Part shown: positions 11,283 through 22,636 of the stretch, piece after piece
How the letters are laid out: each line of letters opens with the position of its first letter
Position numbering within the stretch: position 1 is the stretch's first letter
NCBI GenBank assembly: GCA_030323885.1
Contig: CM059189.1
Span: forward strand, 51,743,661 to 51,807,660
Origin: Branchipolynoe longqiensis
Taxonomy: Eukaryota > Annelida > Polychaeta > Phyllodocida > Polynoidae
Reading direction: 5' to 3'
Length of the DNA stretch: 64,000 nucleotides
Notes under the pieces: generated by a model
Seen by the model: only the letters and a program-made list of their open reading frames with translations
What the model was told of the DNA's origin: nothing
Databases searched by the model: none
Made by a program: the position numbers and the translations under genes

Positions 11283-11635
11283 TTGAACTACTCTAAAGAA
11301 GATTGAAAATACTCCAGTTTTACTCTCCCTTATCTCCACTCACCCAGCCATTTTTAAAACAACAGCTGCCAGCAAATGCTTCTGATCCTGTTGCCGGCGA
11401 GCACCGCAATTTCAGCCAATCACAGCGCAGCTTTTCCATTGCAAATGGCCGCCGCCTGTGGGGGCGGCCATTTTGGACACAACAAACTGCCTTTGCAGTT
11501 CAGACTAGCATCACCCTGGTCCCCTACTCTCCCCACACATACTTGGTTCATTTAAACATAAAAACTAAACAAAGTTGTGCTTGGAGAGCATTTGTCGGAG
11601 TACGAGCAGTGTCCCAGCGAGCTATAGCTGGTCCC

Positions 11636-11990
11636 TTTAAGTTTGCCAATACGCACAGTGCAAAACGTCAATTTTATTCAAAATTAATAGAAATGCAGAA
11701 CCCTAACCTTATAAATTTAATATAATCTTTACGTTGAATATGTTTTCTATATGTGTTCCAAACGGTTTGTTTCTAGGTGGTGTGGTTTTAGAGATATTTC
11801 ACTTTTGTTGTATGAAGATTGCTCATAGCCATTGAGTTTGCTATGTGACCCTGTGTCGTCCTGCAGCCAAGCAGCGCGCGCACTGACCTAAATACTTATG
11901 CCGACGTCATATCAATACGTCTATGCGGGACGCCTTGGACGCCGTGACGTCACTGCGTGACGTCATCACGTCAGTCACGCCAAGTGGGAT
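11636..11990 (+). repeat. Repeat-E copy with its CpG-rich extension
   Basis: TTTGCCAATACGCACAGTGC through CTCATAGCCATTGAGTTTGC, then GTCGTCCTGCAGCCAAGCAG, CACTGACCTAAATAC and GACGTCATAT. The same extension occurs at 13715-13810. Confidence 0.7.
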
Positions 11991-12213
11991 GAATTATGGT
12001 GGTTGTCGCTCTGCACTTGGACTGCGCCAATTGCTACAACAACCACAGACATAATGACGTTGTGAGTACGCTTAATTAGAGGATGCAGGAGGGCGGGGTT
12101 CAGTGGGCGTTGTATGGCGAAGTCTGGACGGCCACACTCATCTGTGGCCCACACAGGACTTAGTGTGGCCTCCTGACGTCATTAGCACCATTAGCACAAT
12201 TTATGCACGGTGT

Positions 12214-12520
12214 TCTCTGTGGGTGAGTGATTAGAGTGTCTGACTTTTTTTCTGGTCAGACTCCTAATCTGAAGGTCGGTGGTTCGATTCCCCTTGCCCC
12301 CACCTTTGCCAATTTGGATTTCCACCGCTGTGGATAACTTACAGCGTCATCAAAGGCCGGTTGCTCTCATACCATGTCTATGTGGTGTGGGAGGTTAAAA
12401 ATCCCTTGGGTCGGTAAAAGTGTAGGCTCGGGCTTTCTATCGCAAAACTGTCTAATGGTGAAAACAAGTCTATTCAGACTTATCTCTGATCGGCAGTATA
12501 AAGCTTCAAGAAAAAGAAAA
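12214..12520 (+). repeat. SINE-C copy (tRNA-derived)
   Basis: GTGGGTGAGTGATTAGAGTG is A-box-like and GGTGGTTCGATTCCCC B-box-like. The body has TTTCCACCGCTGTGGATAAC, TTACAGCGTCATCAAAGGCC and AAAAGTGTAGGCTCGGGCTT, and an A-rich end (AAGAAAAAGAAAAAAAA) at 12509-12525. A second copy is at 56665-56990. Confidence 0.8.
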
Positions 12521-12907
12521 AAAATGCACGTGATAGAGCGCGAAACAATAGTACGTTGTTTGGGTGTCGGTGCAGAACTGGTTGAACATGTCATCTCATT
12601 TAATGTTCTAGAAGGAGTCTATACCCCCATCACACCAAAGTAGTTCTCAAAACGTCCGACACCATTCTAAAACGGAGGTAGAATGTAACTGCCAAAAATT
12701 GTGAAATGCTCAAAGTTCTAGAGCACCCTTCCGCCCTTGCCCGTCATTGCAGTTCATAAAAAGTTAGTAAAACGTTGCTACTACATTCACTACGTTTGCA
12801 CACAGTTTGAGCCCGTTCGGCAACATTTTCAAGAACGTAGTAAAGACTATTTTGGTGTGATGGGGGTGTTGGCGAAACAAAAGCGCCGAAGTCCTGGGTA
12901 GTTTAAT

Positions 12908-13250
12908 TAAAGGTGCACGGTCTGATAAAGCATCAAATTGACAAAACCAAAACAATTATCTATATTTGATTCTACATATCCAACTTAGATACATTTACAT
13001 GTATTACACATTTGTTGCCACATAGAAGGGGATACCGAGACAATGTAATAGAACCTGTTACTGCTGAAGCCTATGGTGTAAGAGTCTGGGCATCCTTGCC
13101 AAAACTAATTTACATGTTTGTATTTCAAATATCTCAAAAGTTAGCCATTTAAAATAAGTTACTTCAAACTAAAGTAAGGCAGAATATAACAATCACATTA
13201 ATATATTTATCTCAGAAAAATGATAGAAACTCAAAACCATTGGACTATAG
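12908..13250 (+). mobile_element. MITE-F copy
   Basis: Ends TTAAAGGTGCACGGTCTGAT and AACCATTGGACTAT approximate the family inverted repeat TTAAAGCTGCATAGTCCGAT. Interior markers are CTACATATCCAACTTAGATA, TTACTGCTGAAGCCTATGGT and TTTAAAATAAGTTACTTCAA. Confidence 0.75.
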
Positions 13251-13261
13251 TCCCCTTTCAA

Positions 13262-13810
13262 TGTTTATAAACATTGTGTATGCGTGCGCACCTTGGCTGC
13301 AGAACGATGGCACACTGCCATTGAGCTTGCCGCTACGTACGGTGCAAAACATCAATTTTATTCAAAATTAATAGAAATGCAGAACCCTACCCTTATAAAT
13401 GTAATATAATATGTTCGTTACATATGTTTTCTATATGTGTTCCAAGCGGTTTGTTTCTAGGGATATTTAACTTTTTCTGTATCAATATTGCTCACGGCCA
13501 TTGACAATACATTGACTCATTGAGTTTGCCGATACATGCAGTTCAAAATGTCAATTTTATTCAAAATTAATAGAAATGCAGAACCCTAACCTTAAAAATG
13601 TAATATAAACTGTTGAATTGAATATGTTTTCTATATGTGTTCCGAGCGGTTTGTGTCTAGGTGATGTGGTTTTAGAGATATTTCACCTTTTCTCTATCAC
13701 GATTGCTCATATCCATTGAGTTTGCAGTGCGACAGTGTGTCGTCCTGCAGCCAAGCAGCGCGGGCACTGACCTAAATACCTATACTGACGTCATATGAAA
13801 TAGGTCTAGG
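13262..13810 (+). repeat. Repeat-E composite, two tandem E units
   Basis: AATGTTTATAAACATTGTGT, then E units at 13318-13500 and 13522-13725, then the GTCGTCCTGCAGCCAAGCAG extension. Confidence 0.7.
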
Positions 13811-13811
13811 C

Positions 13812-13918
13812 AACTTTAATTAATTATCTAAGTTGGATATGTAGGATTAAATCTAGGTCAATGTTTTGGTTTGTGAAAACTTGATGCTTTCATCGGACTA
13901 TGCAGCTTTAATAAGCGG
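13812..13918 (-). mobile_element. MITE-F terminal fragment
   Basis: Minus-strand left end: TTAAAGCTGCATAGTCCGAT, GAAAGCATCAAG and TCCAACTTAGATAATT. The rest of the element is absent. Confidence 0.6.
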
Positions 13919-14045
13919 CCCCCGGATGCGCATGCGCAGCGCAATGTGCAGGAAGCTGGGAGCCTCTTAAACTGCGCATGTCCGGGATGGCCGACCCGTC
14001 AGTACCAGGACGCGCCTCTTTTTCTATCAGGACATGACACGTGTA

Positions 14046-14300
14046 GGTTGTTGGTTGTTGGAGTCTCACTTCCTGGCAACATCTAATGTCATATCAGGAC
14101 GAGTACCGACTTGCTACAGTGCGCACAATCATGATGACTTTATAGTGCTTGCCCCACCGGGAGACCAGGCTGCCAGCACCATGACCTGATATCCCACTCA
14201 GTCACATTATCCTGATGCTGATCCAACCAGTCCTTGCCCTGTCGTAATAATGCAGAGTGATAAGTATAAATTTTTAAGTCATTGGTTTGACTCGACTGTA
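14046..14300 (-). repeat. SINE-A copy, head truncated
   Basis: From GTTGGTTGTTGGAGTCTCAC to GTCATTGGTTTGACTCGAC. The tRNA-like head beyond the GAGTC is missing. Confidence 0.85.
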
Positions 14301-14667
14301 TATGTTTCTTTTTTCCCTTATCTTGTTCTTTACCTATCATTCATGTACCAATGTTTTGCTTATTTCCCTGTAATTGTCTATCTATATATTGGTGTAGATT
14401 TCTTTACTGTGAGGAGGCAAATATCATTAGGGCTGGAAGATCAGTGCATTAGTACTGACAACATGTTATTCAGAGGGATAAAAATACTTGAAAAAAAAGA
14501 AGAAGGTACTTAAAGCCTTGGCCACCATCTCTCTTTGCCAGGGGGTTTTAGCTGATTTTGTAACGTTGGCCGCACATTGTCCCTCCTCATGGTTAGGAGT
14601 GAGTTCATCCGGGTGAGTTCATCGTTACTAGTGTCTCCACTAACTCTTTGGTTTCCAGTGGCGTTCT

Positions 14668-15420
14668 GGTGTCGCAGTTTCAGCTCCCTGTCAGTTTCCG
14701 CCGTGCGCATCGCTTCTGCGCATGTGTCAAAATCTAACAGCATCGTCTGCGCATGTATCAAAATCCACCCAGATTCAAACTGTCAACTAAGACAGTTCAC
14801 TAAGACTTATTTGGATATTCACTACAACCGTGGCCTAAGACAGTTGACTAAGACAGTTGAATAAGACATATGGTTGTTGGAGTCTTACTTCCTGGCAACA
14901 TCTAACATCATATCCGGACGAGTACCGACTTGCTACAGTGCACACAATCATGATGACTTTATAGTGCTTGCCCCACTGGGAGACCAGGCTGCCAGCACCA
15001 TGACCTATCCAAACTATCCAATTGATAAACATATTGTCTCTTTGCAGTTTTCTGCAGTGATCGTTTCATTGTCAATGTCACTATAGTTAGGTATGTGCAC
15101 GTCCGCGCACTACGCGATGGCCGTTTTCTGCCAAATAATTTGACTTGATTTCAATGCTCAAACTCCATCGATGATGTTTAATGACAATAACAGATATTAA
15201 TTATACACATACAGCTTTAACAGAGATAGCCTTAGGTACACATAGATATCTAATAGTAATACACAACAGCAACAGAGTACGGCGGAAACTGAAAGGCAGC
15301 TGAAACTGAAAGGCAGCTGAAACTGCCACATGCTGCAGTTTGAAGGCATCAGGGAATCCGCGCATGCGCAGAAGCAACTGAAAGGCAGGTGAAACTGACA
15401 GGGAGCTGAAACTGCGACAC
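14668..15420. repeat. Inverted pair of a 65-bp GC-rich segment
   Basis: 14668-14735 (GTGTCGCAGTTTCAGCTCCC, then CGCTTCTGCGCATG) recurs inverted at 15357-15422 (CATGCGCAGAAGC, then CAGGGAGCTGAAACTGCGAC). The right member is followed by tandem CTGAAAGGCAGCTGAAA words at 15295-15325. Confidence 0.65.
14872..15004 (-). repeat. SINE-A 3' fragment
   Basis: GGTTGTTGGAGTCTTACTTC to GCCAGCACCATGACCT. It shares the uncommon AATCATGATGACTTTATAGT with the 14046 copy, so the two are related by duplication. Confidence 0.82.
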
Positions 15421-15648
15421 CGGACTCTATCGCATCCAGCGCCCTCACCAGGGGCCTGGCTGCGAACTGCACGCCTCACTGCGCCGCGGCCGGTGCCGTG
15501 TCATTCATTATCTTTTACTCGTGTAGGCAGAGTGGACTCTATTTCTGGGTTCAATCTGGTTTTGGGCAGGCCGTCCGCGTTCTCTGGTCGTGGTAGCGTG
15601 GCACACAGCTTTGCCATTTCTGTTCTGATCATGGGCGGGGCCCATAAT

Positions 15649-16112
15649 GGCCGTAATCGATTAACACGACCCGGGCGACTCCGGTCACCCGAGTCATCAG
15701 AATTTCAAATAGAACACCGCGAGTGGAGTCGACAAATACATGTGCCGTGTGCAGAACAACCCAACCCCAGTAACCCACCTCTTGGCTGGGGTTTGCAAGG
15801 AGCGATGATGTCACATTTGCGCTGGTACCGTCCTGCAGGATAACAGACATCGGTACCAGTCATACATATTTTTTTGGTGGTAGTAACATAGATTAATGAA
15901 ATGGAAATATCACTAAACTATGCCATCATAAAAATATTTAAATCATATTTTGCTGTAATTATATCAGCTATTAAAAAACAAATAAAAGGGCCACCATTTT
16001 TGTCACCCCAAGCGTGGAGAAGCGTATTCGATTATTCGACCCGAGTCTGCAGGATGTGCGCATGCGCCAAAAAGTGGCTCAGGTGACCAGAGTCGATTAA
16101 TCGATTACACCC
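15649..16112 (+). mobile_element. MITE-D copy
   Basis: Ends GGCCGTAATCGATTAACACG and GATTAATCGATTACACCC. Interior parallels 8544-9004 throughout, with point changes. Confidence 0.75.
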
Positions 16113-16289
16113 AAAGTGTTAATTAATTTGGCCGTGTTCTGGTCATGGGCGGGGCCCAGAGGGTGTTCACTAATTTGGCCATGTTCGCAGCTAGGTTGGG
16201 TCCCTGCGCGCTGCGCGTCCAACGCCGCCTTCTCACTCGGAATAAATTGTTCTAGGAAGAAGCCCGTTGGCCCTGCCCTACCTGCCGCG

Positions 16290-16935
16290 GCCTCGGTCGT
16301 GCAGGTACCACAGCAGGTGTGACGCACAGGTACCACTGTAGTACAGGCGTGCATGTATCACTGTGGTACCGGCATGCAGGTACCACAGTGGTACCTGCCC
16401 TGCTTGCCAGGGCCTCGGTCGTGCAGGTACCACATCAAGTGTGATGCGCAAGTACCACTGTAGTATCGGTATGCAAGTACCACTGTGGTACCGGCGTGCA
16501 GGTACCACAGCAGGTTCGACGTGCAGGGACCACTGTAATACTCGCCTGCAGGTACCACTGTGGTACCGGCGTGCAGGTACCACAGCAGGTGCGACGTGCA
16601 GGGACCACTGTATTACCGGCGTGCAGGTACCACTGTGGTACCGGCGTGCAGGTACCACATCAGGTGCGACATGCAGGTACCACTGTAGTACTGGCGTGCA
16701 GGCACCACTGTGGTACCGGCGTGCAGGCACCACTGTGGTACCGGTGAGTGTCATGCAGGTACCAATGTGGTATCAACATAATGTACCACTGTGGTACCGG
16801 CATGCAGGTACCACAGCAGGTGCAATGCGCAGGGACCACTGTAGTACCGGCATGCAGGCACCACTGTGGTACCGGTGTGCAGGTACCACCATAGTACTGG
16901 CATGCAGGTACCACTGTGGTACCGGTGTGGCGGTT
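16290..16935. repeat. 25-bp minisatellite with GGTACC palindromes
   Basis: About 25 units resembling CAGGTACCACTGTGGTACCG plus GCGTG. Most units hold GGTACCACTGTGGTACC, a near-perfect inverted repeat, so the array can fold into a chain of hairpins. Variants with GTGCGACGTGCAGGGACC give a higher order of about 75 bp. Translations on both strands are artefacts. Confidence 0.93.
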
Positions 16936-16959
16936 TCAGCCGTGTCCCGTACTCAGCCA

Positions 16960-17350
16960 TGTACCTATACTCAAACTCAAGGCATTGTCAATGGTGGTGA
17001 GTAATTTTCATACAGAAAATACAGAACAAGTGAAATATCTCTAAAAGCACACCACCTATTAACAAATCGTTTGGTACACATATAGAAAACATCTTCACCA
17101 AAAAGATTATATTAAATTTATAAGGTTAGGGTTCTTGATTTCTATTAATTTTGATTAAAACTAATGTTTTGCACTGCGCATACCATCAAACTCAAGGCAT
17201 TGTCAATGGTGGTGAGCACTCTTCATACAGAAAATCCAGGAAAAGTGAAATATCTCTAAAACCACACCACCTAGAAACAAATCGCTTGGTACACATATAG
17301 AAAACATCTTTACCAAAAACATTATATTAAATGTATAAGGTTAGTGACTT
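16960..17350 (-). repeat. Two tandem repeat-E units, reverse
   Basis: AACTCAAGGCATTGTCAATG begins units at about 16970 and 17189. Each contains AAACCACACCACCTA-type sequence and AAAACATCTT. They separate two blocks of the GGTACC minisatellite. Confidence 0.7.
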
Positions 17351-17429
17351 AAGACCATTGAAAATGCCTTGAGTTTGAGCATAGGTACACAGCTGAGTAC
17401 GGGACACGGCTGAAACTGCCACACTGGCA

Positions 17430-17532
17430 TGCAGGAACACATCAGGTGCGACGCGCAGGTACCAATGTGGTACCGGTGTGCAGGTACCACCATAGTACCG
17501 GCGTGCAGGTACCACTGTGGTACCGGCGTGCG
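17430..17532. repeat. Second block of the GGTACC minisatellite
   Basis: Four units, GTACCAATGTGGTACCGGTG onward, continuous in sequence with the array at 16290-16935. Confidence 0.88.
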
Positions 17533-17954
17533 GCGTACAGGTGAGGCCGAGGCTGGCGCCGCTGCGCGTTCACGGCGTGTACACAAACGTCGCCAGAGAC
17601 GCTGGGTGTTTGTTTACACGCTGCAAAACGCCGACGGTAACGCGCTAAAAAGTCACGTGACGACGGCTCGGGAGGACCGGGGGGGGGGGGGGGTACTACA
17701 TTAGACCCCTCCAGACGGGACCGGCCACACCGGGAGCCCGGCCACACCGCCCGGCACCCGGGCCCAGTAACCGGGCGGTGTTTGCCTCACACCCCGGGGA
17801 CCGTCAAGTCTGCGCCGTGGTCTATTTCAGTATCCAAAGACCGGACACATGTTCATCATGTCTCCACTGGGAAACCTGGCGCACTGGGGGTTTTCCCGAG
17901 CTGAGGTCAGAGGTCACAGGCACGGCGACTTCAATTTTGATTTAATGATATTTA
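17533..17954. other. GC-rich stretch, no gene supported
   Basis: CpG-rich sequence with a G12 run at 17681-17692 and tandem GACCGG/CACACCG words (17700-17770). Short ORFs show no recognisable domain. Confidence 0.4.
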
Positions 17955-18246
17955 TTTGTTGGAGTTTTGCGTTCTGGCAACATCTAAGGTCATATCACCA
18001 GGACTTAAAAACTAATGACTTAAAAAATTGATACTTGTCGCTTCCTAGCCAGGCGCTCGGCATTATTAGGATAGGGCAAGGACTGGTTGGCTCAGTGTCA
18101 CGATGATGTGTTTGAGTGGGTGCTGGCTGTCTGGTCTCCCAGTGGGACAGAGCTAAAAAGTTGCCATGAGTGTGCACTGTCACAAGTCAGTACCCATCCT
18201 GATAGGACCTTAGATGTTGCCAGGACATAAAGAACTCCAACAAATA
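17955..18246 (+). repeat. SINE-A copy arranged as a foldback
   Basis: 17955-17996 is the SINE 3' end reversed (TTTGTTGGAGTTTTGCGTTC). Then from 18005 the body runs forward to GAACTCCAACAAAT. The two tips are inverted repeats that would pair around the body. Confidence 0.75.
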
Positions 18247-19777
18247 ACATACATTATGTGATGTACAACCACCTTATTATTTTCTAAGTCATCTACCATA
18301 CTGATCTGTTATTAAATTGTTCATCTATTAATATTATGCAACCGGACCGATAGTGTCATCCCCTGCCTTCAAAGGTTGTAACCCGTCTGGCGGCGTTCAC
18401 TCACTCTGCCCACAATTTTCCAGAAATATTGTGTATATTGTACATATTATGTTTATTATATATGGCATATATAATGTATATTATGTATATTATTATTACA
18501 TATATTATATATAGTATATATATATTATGTTTAACCGTTTCGCAGCTCTCTCAGCCTAATGCGAGCCTATGTGTTGTTTCTATAATAATAATATCCGAGT
18601 GAATTTCCTGGGCCTGCCGCGGGCCGCCGCTGCCTCTCGTCCCTCCGCCAGTTGACCGCCTTCATGCTGTGTAACCCGGGCTAAGGGCAGAAAGCCAAAG
18701 TGCCATAGAGATACGGATTGACCCTCTTCCCGTATTTGATAGACGTATATTAATTATTCCCTTAATTCACTGGCTCTCCTCCCCACCATTTAGCTTGTTA
18801 TGTAATAATTTAAATAGTCCAGACCAAAGAAGGTGGTTACTATTTCCCAGGAGGGGCTGATTGGTTTCATACAGCCCCCTGGGTAGAAGGCCCTTAATTA
18901 CATATATAATAATCGAATATCAATGTCAAGTTGACCATAGCGGTTAATATACTTAGGGACTGACGAATAGTAAAGAATGCAAGGAACGTTCCAATCACCT
19001 TGTAGAGCTCACAACTTTATTCATGTTCCTACTGGTACAATCTAAGTTCTTTAATAACGATCAATACGAATACATACATCCCCCACGTTTGATTAAGTTA
19101 AAACAGTTTGGAATTCCGGCAATTAAAGCCTAAATCTCGTCTAAAACATCAGCGCATGTAGCAACACGTCTGATCGGTCTGAGCCCGAGCGCTCGACCTC
19201 CTTACATTGCTAGGAGAGTCGCAACCTGCGTCTCCTAGCAACGAGTTACAGCAGTGAACCCGGCCCCGCATTTTATGGCCAATGAGGGTCTGTCTTGGCG
19301 AGCAGCCTGCATTTCCAAATGTGGGTTGATCAGCCCAAGCCCGCAATGGTCACAGCTCGAGTATAGTCTCGCCCACTTCACATATATTTTACCAACAGGG
19401 CACATTTTATTATAGTGAAGAAACCTACTGACACTCTGACAGGCAAATGGCTACGGGGTCTGTGGAAGACTATAAATAGTATAAGATAACAAAGAGACGG
19501 ACATATTTTGTTGTAAATTATCCCACGCTCCCAACAAAAGAAGGGGACTCAAAGAAACACTACTGTATCCAGATACACATTTAGACATTTTAGATATTTT
19601 TTATTCACAATTTCTATACACTGTTCCACAAACATATACTATTCCGTTAACAATAAGAATTGCAGGAACAGTGTAACCAGTAATGGTTGTCTTCCCACTG
19701 CCCCTTATAAACAAAATAATCCATAGAACAACATCATGAGCCCTGGAACTAATATACAATTAACCTACACACCGCTA
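18247..19777. other. No supported gene; TA-rich tract and a GC-rich block
   Basis: 18440-18540 is TA-rich. 18598-18708 is distinctly GC-rich (CTGGGCCTGCCGCGGGCCGC). The minus strand there has a pyrimidine-AG (TTTCTGCCCTTAG) and an open frame with HSMKAVNWRRDERQRRPAAG, but no partner exon or known domain. The rest is unassigned. Confidence 0.35.
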
Positions 19778-20058
19778 TTATGTCTAGTACACACCTACCG
19801 TATGCGATTCGCGCACTAAAACCCGCGACTCGACCCGACCAGCTTAAAACTGAAAACGGGCCGATTCGTTTTTCGAATCGCGAATCGCAATCGTAAGCGG
19901 CCGCTTTTAGCACTAAAAACTCAGTTTTATGCGCGGATCGCAATCGCTAGGTGTGCGCGGGGAGCGCACACCAAGCGATTTTTGTGGGCGAAACGGGCAG
20001 TTTTCGATCGTATACGGGAGGTGTGCGCACACAAACGGTAGGTGTGTACCGGGCATAA
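19778..20058 (+). mobile_element. MITE-G, about 280 bp
   Basis: Perfect 15-bp inverted ends GTACACACCTACCGT (19788-19802) and ACGGTAGGTGTGTAC (20035-20049), extending imperfectly outward to TTATG. The interior is rich in CGATTCGC/GCGAATCG words. Only copy seen here. Confidence 0.65.
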
Positions 20059-20335
20059 GGAAACAAACACATGTTTAGAAAAAGATACGATGAGATCAGG
20101 ACATTTTCATCAATAGACAAATTCTGTGGTTCAAATATTGGTTCTATAGAGCCTGGGGTAACAATCACGACATAATTTGTTGTTACAATTTATTGTATCT
20201 GCATATTGACTTAATAATACAGATTTTATCCTGCGCTTAAAACATGACTGTAACTTGTAAGACATTCACACCAATCAGGGTACCATGCATTCCATAAAGA
20301 GCGATATGCGTACAATAGGAGTGCATAACAACATA

Positions 20336-20395
20336 ACAACATAACAACACAACAACACAACATAACAACATAACATAACAACAGAAGAGCTGCCT
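20336..20395. repeat. AACAACATAAC short tandem array
   Basis: Irregular repeats of AACAACATAAC and ACAACAC. Confidence 0.85.
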
Positions 20396-20502
20396 GGTAA
20401 GACGGGTGTGGCCGTGATGAAGTGAAGGAATCGGATCTTACTGTGCGCAAACTTGGACGGTCATGCCGAGATTGTGGAGTGCCGATAAGATAACGCTTGT
20501 TT

Positions 20503-20866
20503 ATTTGTTGTTGTTTTACGTCCTAGCGACATCCAAGGTCATATCAGGACGGGTACCGACTTGTGACAGTGCGCACTCATGGCGACTTTATAGTGCTGCC
20601 CCACTTGGAGACCAGGCTGCCGGCAACATGACCTGATATCCCGCTCAGTCACATTATCCTGACACTGAGCCAACCAGTTCTTGTGAAAGTACAATGTATC
20701 TCATTAGCATATATTGCAGTTCTTGCCCTATCTTATCAATGCCGATCGGCATGCTAGGAAGCGACAAATGTCAGTTTTAAAGTCATTGGTTTGACTCGAC
20801 TGGGAACCGAACTCCCGACCTTCCGGACGCGAGTCCCGCGCTCTACCAATTAGGCCACGACGCCCG
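20503..20866 (-). repeat. SINE-A copy with a 36-bp insert
   Basis: From TTGTTGTTGTTTTACGTCCT to a well-kept head (TCCCGCGCTCTACCAATTAG, GCCACGACGCCCGG on plus). About 36 bp (AAAGTACAATG to TTGCAG, near 20684-20720) interrupts the conserved CCAGTCCTTGCCCTATC. Confidence 0.85.
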
Positions 20867-20895
20867 GTATAAGATAACGCAGTTGCTAATTTATT

Positions 20896-20995
20896 AAAGC
20901 TGCATAGTCCGATGAAATTATAAAAATTTCGAAGCCGAAATACTTTTCTAGATTTGATTCTAGATATGCAACTTATATACTGATGCACTTATTTA
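20896..20995 (+). mobile_element. MITE-F left-end fragment
   Basis: TTAAAGCTGCATAGTCCGATG, TTTGATTCTAGATATGCAAC and TGATGCACTTATTTATTAA match the family's left part only. Confidence 0.6.
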
Positions 20996-21069
20996 TTAAC
21001 GTTGTTTTTTGGGGTTGTTTTTCTTGCTCTATCAAACTCGAAGGGGATAGATATTAAGGCGATTAAAAA

Positions 21070-21800
21070 AAAAAAAATTGTTTGTTTGTTTAACGACCCC
21101 TCAGCACAAAAAGTGTAAGCCAATTCAATGTATGAGCCAAGAACACCCTTAACTGCCAACAGCTACCTAGCAGTCTTTCCCTATTTCGGATCGACCTAGA
21201 ATAGCCTACCCCAGAATAGGGCTACTAGAGCAAATAATGCGCCAGTACTAAAGCAGACCAGAAGCCAAATAAAAGCTCATAAGAGAAGCGCGCTGGAAAT
21301 GGCTACCAAGGTGTGGAATCCTCAAACGGTAAAGGAATGACAAATTGCTGACCTAAAAACTTAGAAAAAATATCTGTGCAAAATAAGGCTAGGAAACCTC
21401 CAATAAGCTGCACTGCAAAGGGGCATGTGATATGTTACAGCCCACCACCAGCGGGACGCCCAAGGAAGGTAACCATGCCAAAAGTAGCCAGATAACACAC
21501 CACACAGCTACGTAAAAGCCTATGATATGTAAATAGGAGTAGCCTAGTCTAGTAATAGGAGTAGAACAAAATAAAATAATACATATATGCCAAGAAAATA
21601 AAAAAAAACTAACATAGGCTACTAACCATACCAACCAATTATCTATCTACTAGTACTACTGAAATGCAGGCAATCAAATGCCTTATCAGCAGCAACTGTG
21701 TGGTAAGATAACACCAACACTACAGCTGGCCAGCATTGAAAACAAGCCTGGGTACCCGGGCTTATATGCTATGGACAGTATAAATACAGCCTCAATAAAC
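21070..21800 (-). repeat. Repeat H, long copy
   Basis: Includes GTTTGTTTAACGACCCCTCA, AAGCCAATTCAATG, and the right part TACTGAAATGCAGGCAATCA to GGACAGTATAAATACAGCCT. The right part recurs at 33385-33560 and more weakly at 31915-32010. Superfamily unknown and strand arbitrary. Confidence 0.55.
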
Positions 21801-21824
21801 AAACAAAAGAAGAGAAAAAAAAGA

Positions 21825-22622
21825 ACCCGTTACTGCTGAAGCCTATCGGTGTCAGACTTTTGACATGCTTGCCAGAGTTAATTGGGCATTTTTCACTTCA
21901 AATGTCTCCAAAGTTAGCCATTTAAAGTAAAAATCACTTCAAACTAACATAAGGTAGATCATAACAATCAACCTAATACAGTATAACCCCGTTAAACCAA
22001 GTTCAGTTAAACCAAACGATCGGTTAATCCAAACTTTTTCGGCGGCCCGCCAAAATACTACCATTTATCATATACAAAATTTGGTTAAACCAAAGTCGGT
22101 TAATCCAAATTATCGGTTAATCCAAACAAAATTGTCGGACCTCAGGCCACTCCGGTATGGTTAAACAAAACTTTCATGTGGTTATAAGGTTATCTGAGAC
22201 CCCACCGACTTTTTTATATGATAAATTATTTAGAATGTCAATTCCAATAGTGAGATGGCCGGAAGACCACGCTGACAAATGTCATATTCAGATGAATAAA
22301 TACTTTACCAACAAACAAAAAACAACAACAAAAAAATGGTAGTATTTTGCTGGGCTGCTGATAAAATTTGGTTTAACCGAGATTGGTTTAACATAAAAAA
22401 ACCAACATAAAAAACAATAATCAAAGTGTCCATATACGTTGTATATTACATGTGCAATACATGCTTACTCAAAGTCAAAGTCAAAGCTTGGTTAAACCAA
22501 TGATCGGTTAATCCAAACAAATGTCTAGGGTCCCTTCAAGTTTGGTTTAGAGGGGTTATACTGTAATCTATTTATCTCAACATTTGACTGAAACTCAAAA
22601 CCATCGGACTATGCAACTTTAA
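21825..22622 (+). mobile_element. MITE-F right half, split by a nested MITE-C
   Basis: TTACTGCTGAAGCCTATCGG to AATCAACCTAATA (21978), then after the insertion ATCTATTTATCTCA to CATCGGACTATGCAACTTTA. Intact MITE-F copies read CTAATATATTTATCTCA here, which marks the insertion point. Confidence 0.85.
21979..22563 (+). mobile_element. MITE-C nested in MITE-F, TA target duplication
   Basis: Ends CAGTATAACCCCGTTAAACC and TTTAGAGGGGTTATACTG. The flanks are TA at 21977-21978 and TA at 22564-22565, the duplication expected of Tc1/mariner-pogo insertion. An extra 110 bp of unrelated sequence with an A-rich end (22226-22336) lies inside, within a GATAAATGGTAGTATTT word. Confidence 0.88.
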
Positions 22623-22636
22623 CCTACAACAACGTG

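Noticed and set aside
12214..12305. Functional tRNA gene
   Set aside because: A and B boxes are present, but the anticodon arm is disrupted, and the same 300-bp downstream body recurs at 56665, so it is a SINE head.
16278..17004. Repetitive ORFs with WYRRAGTT or WYLHAGTT units
   Set aside because: They follow the 25-bp GGTACC minisatellite, and 75-bp higher order keeps frames open by chance.
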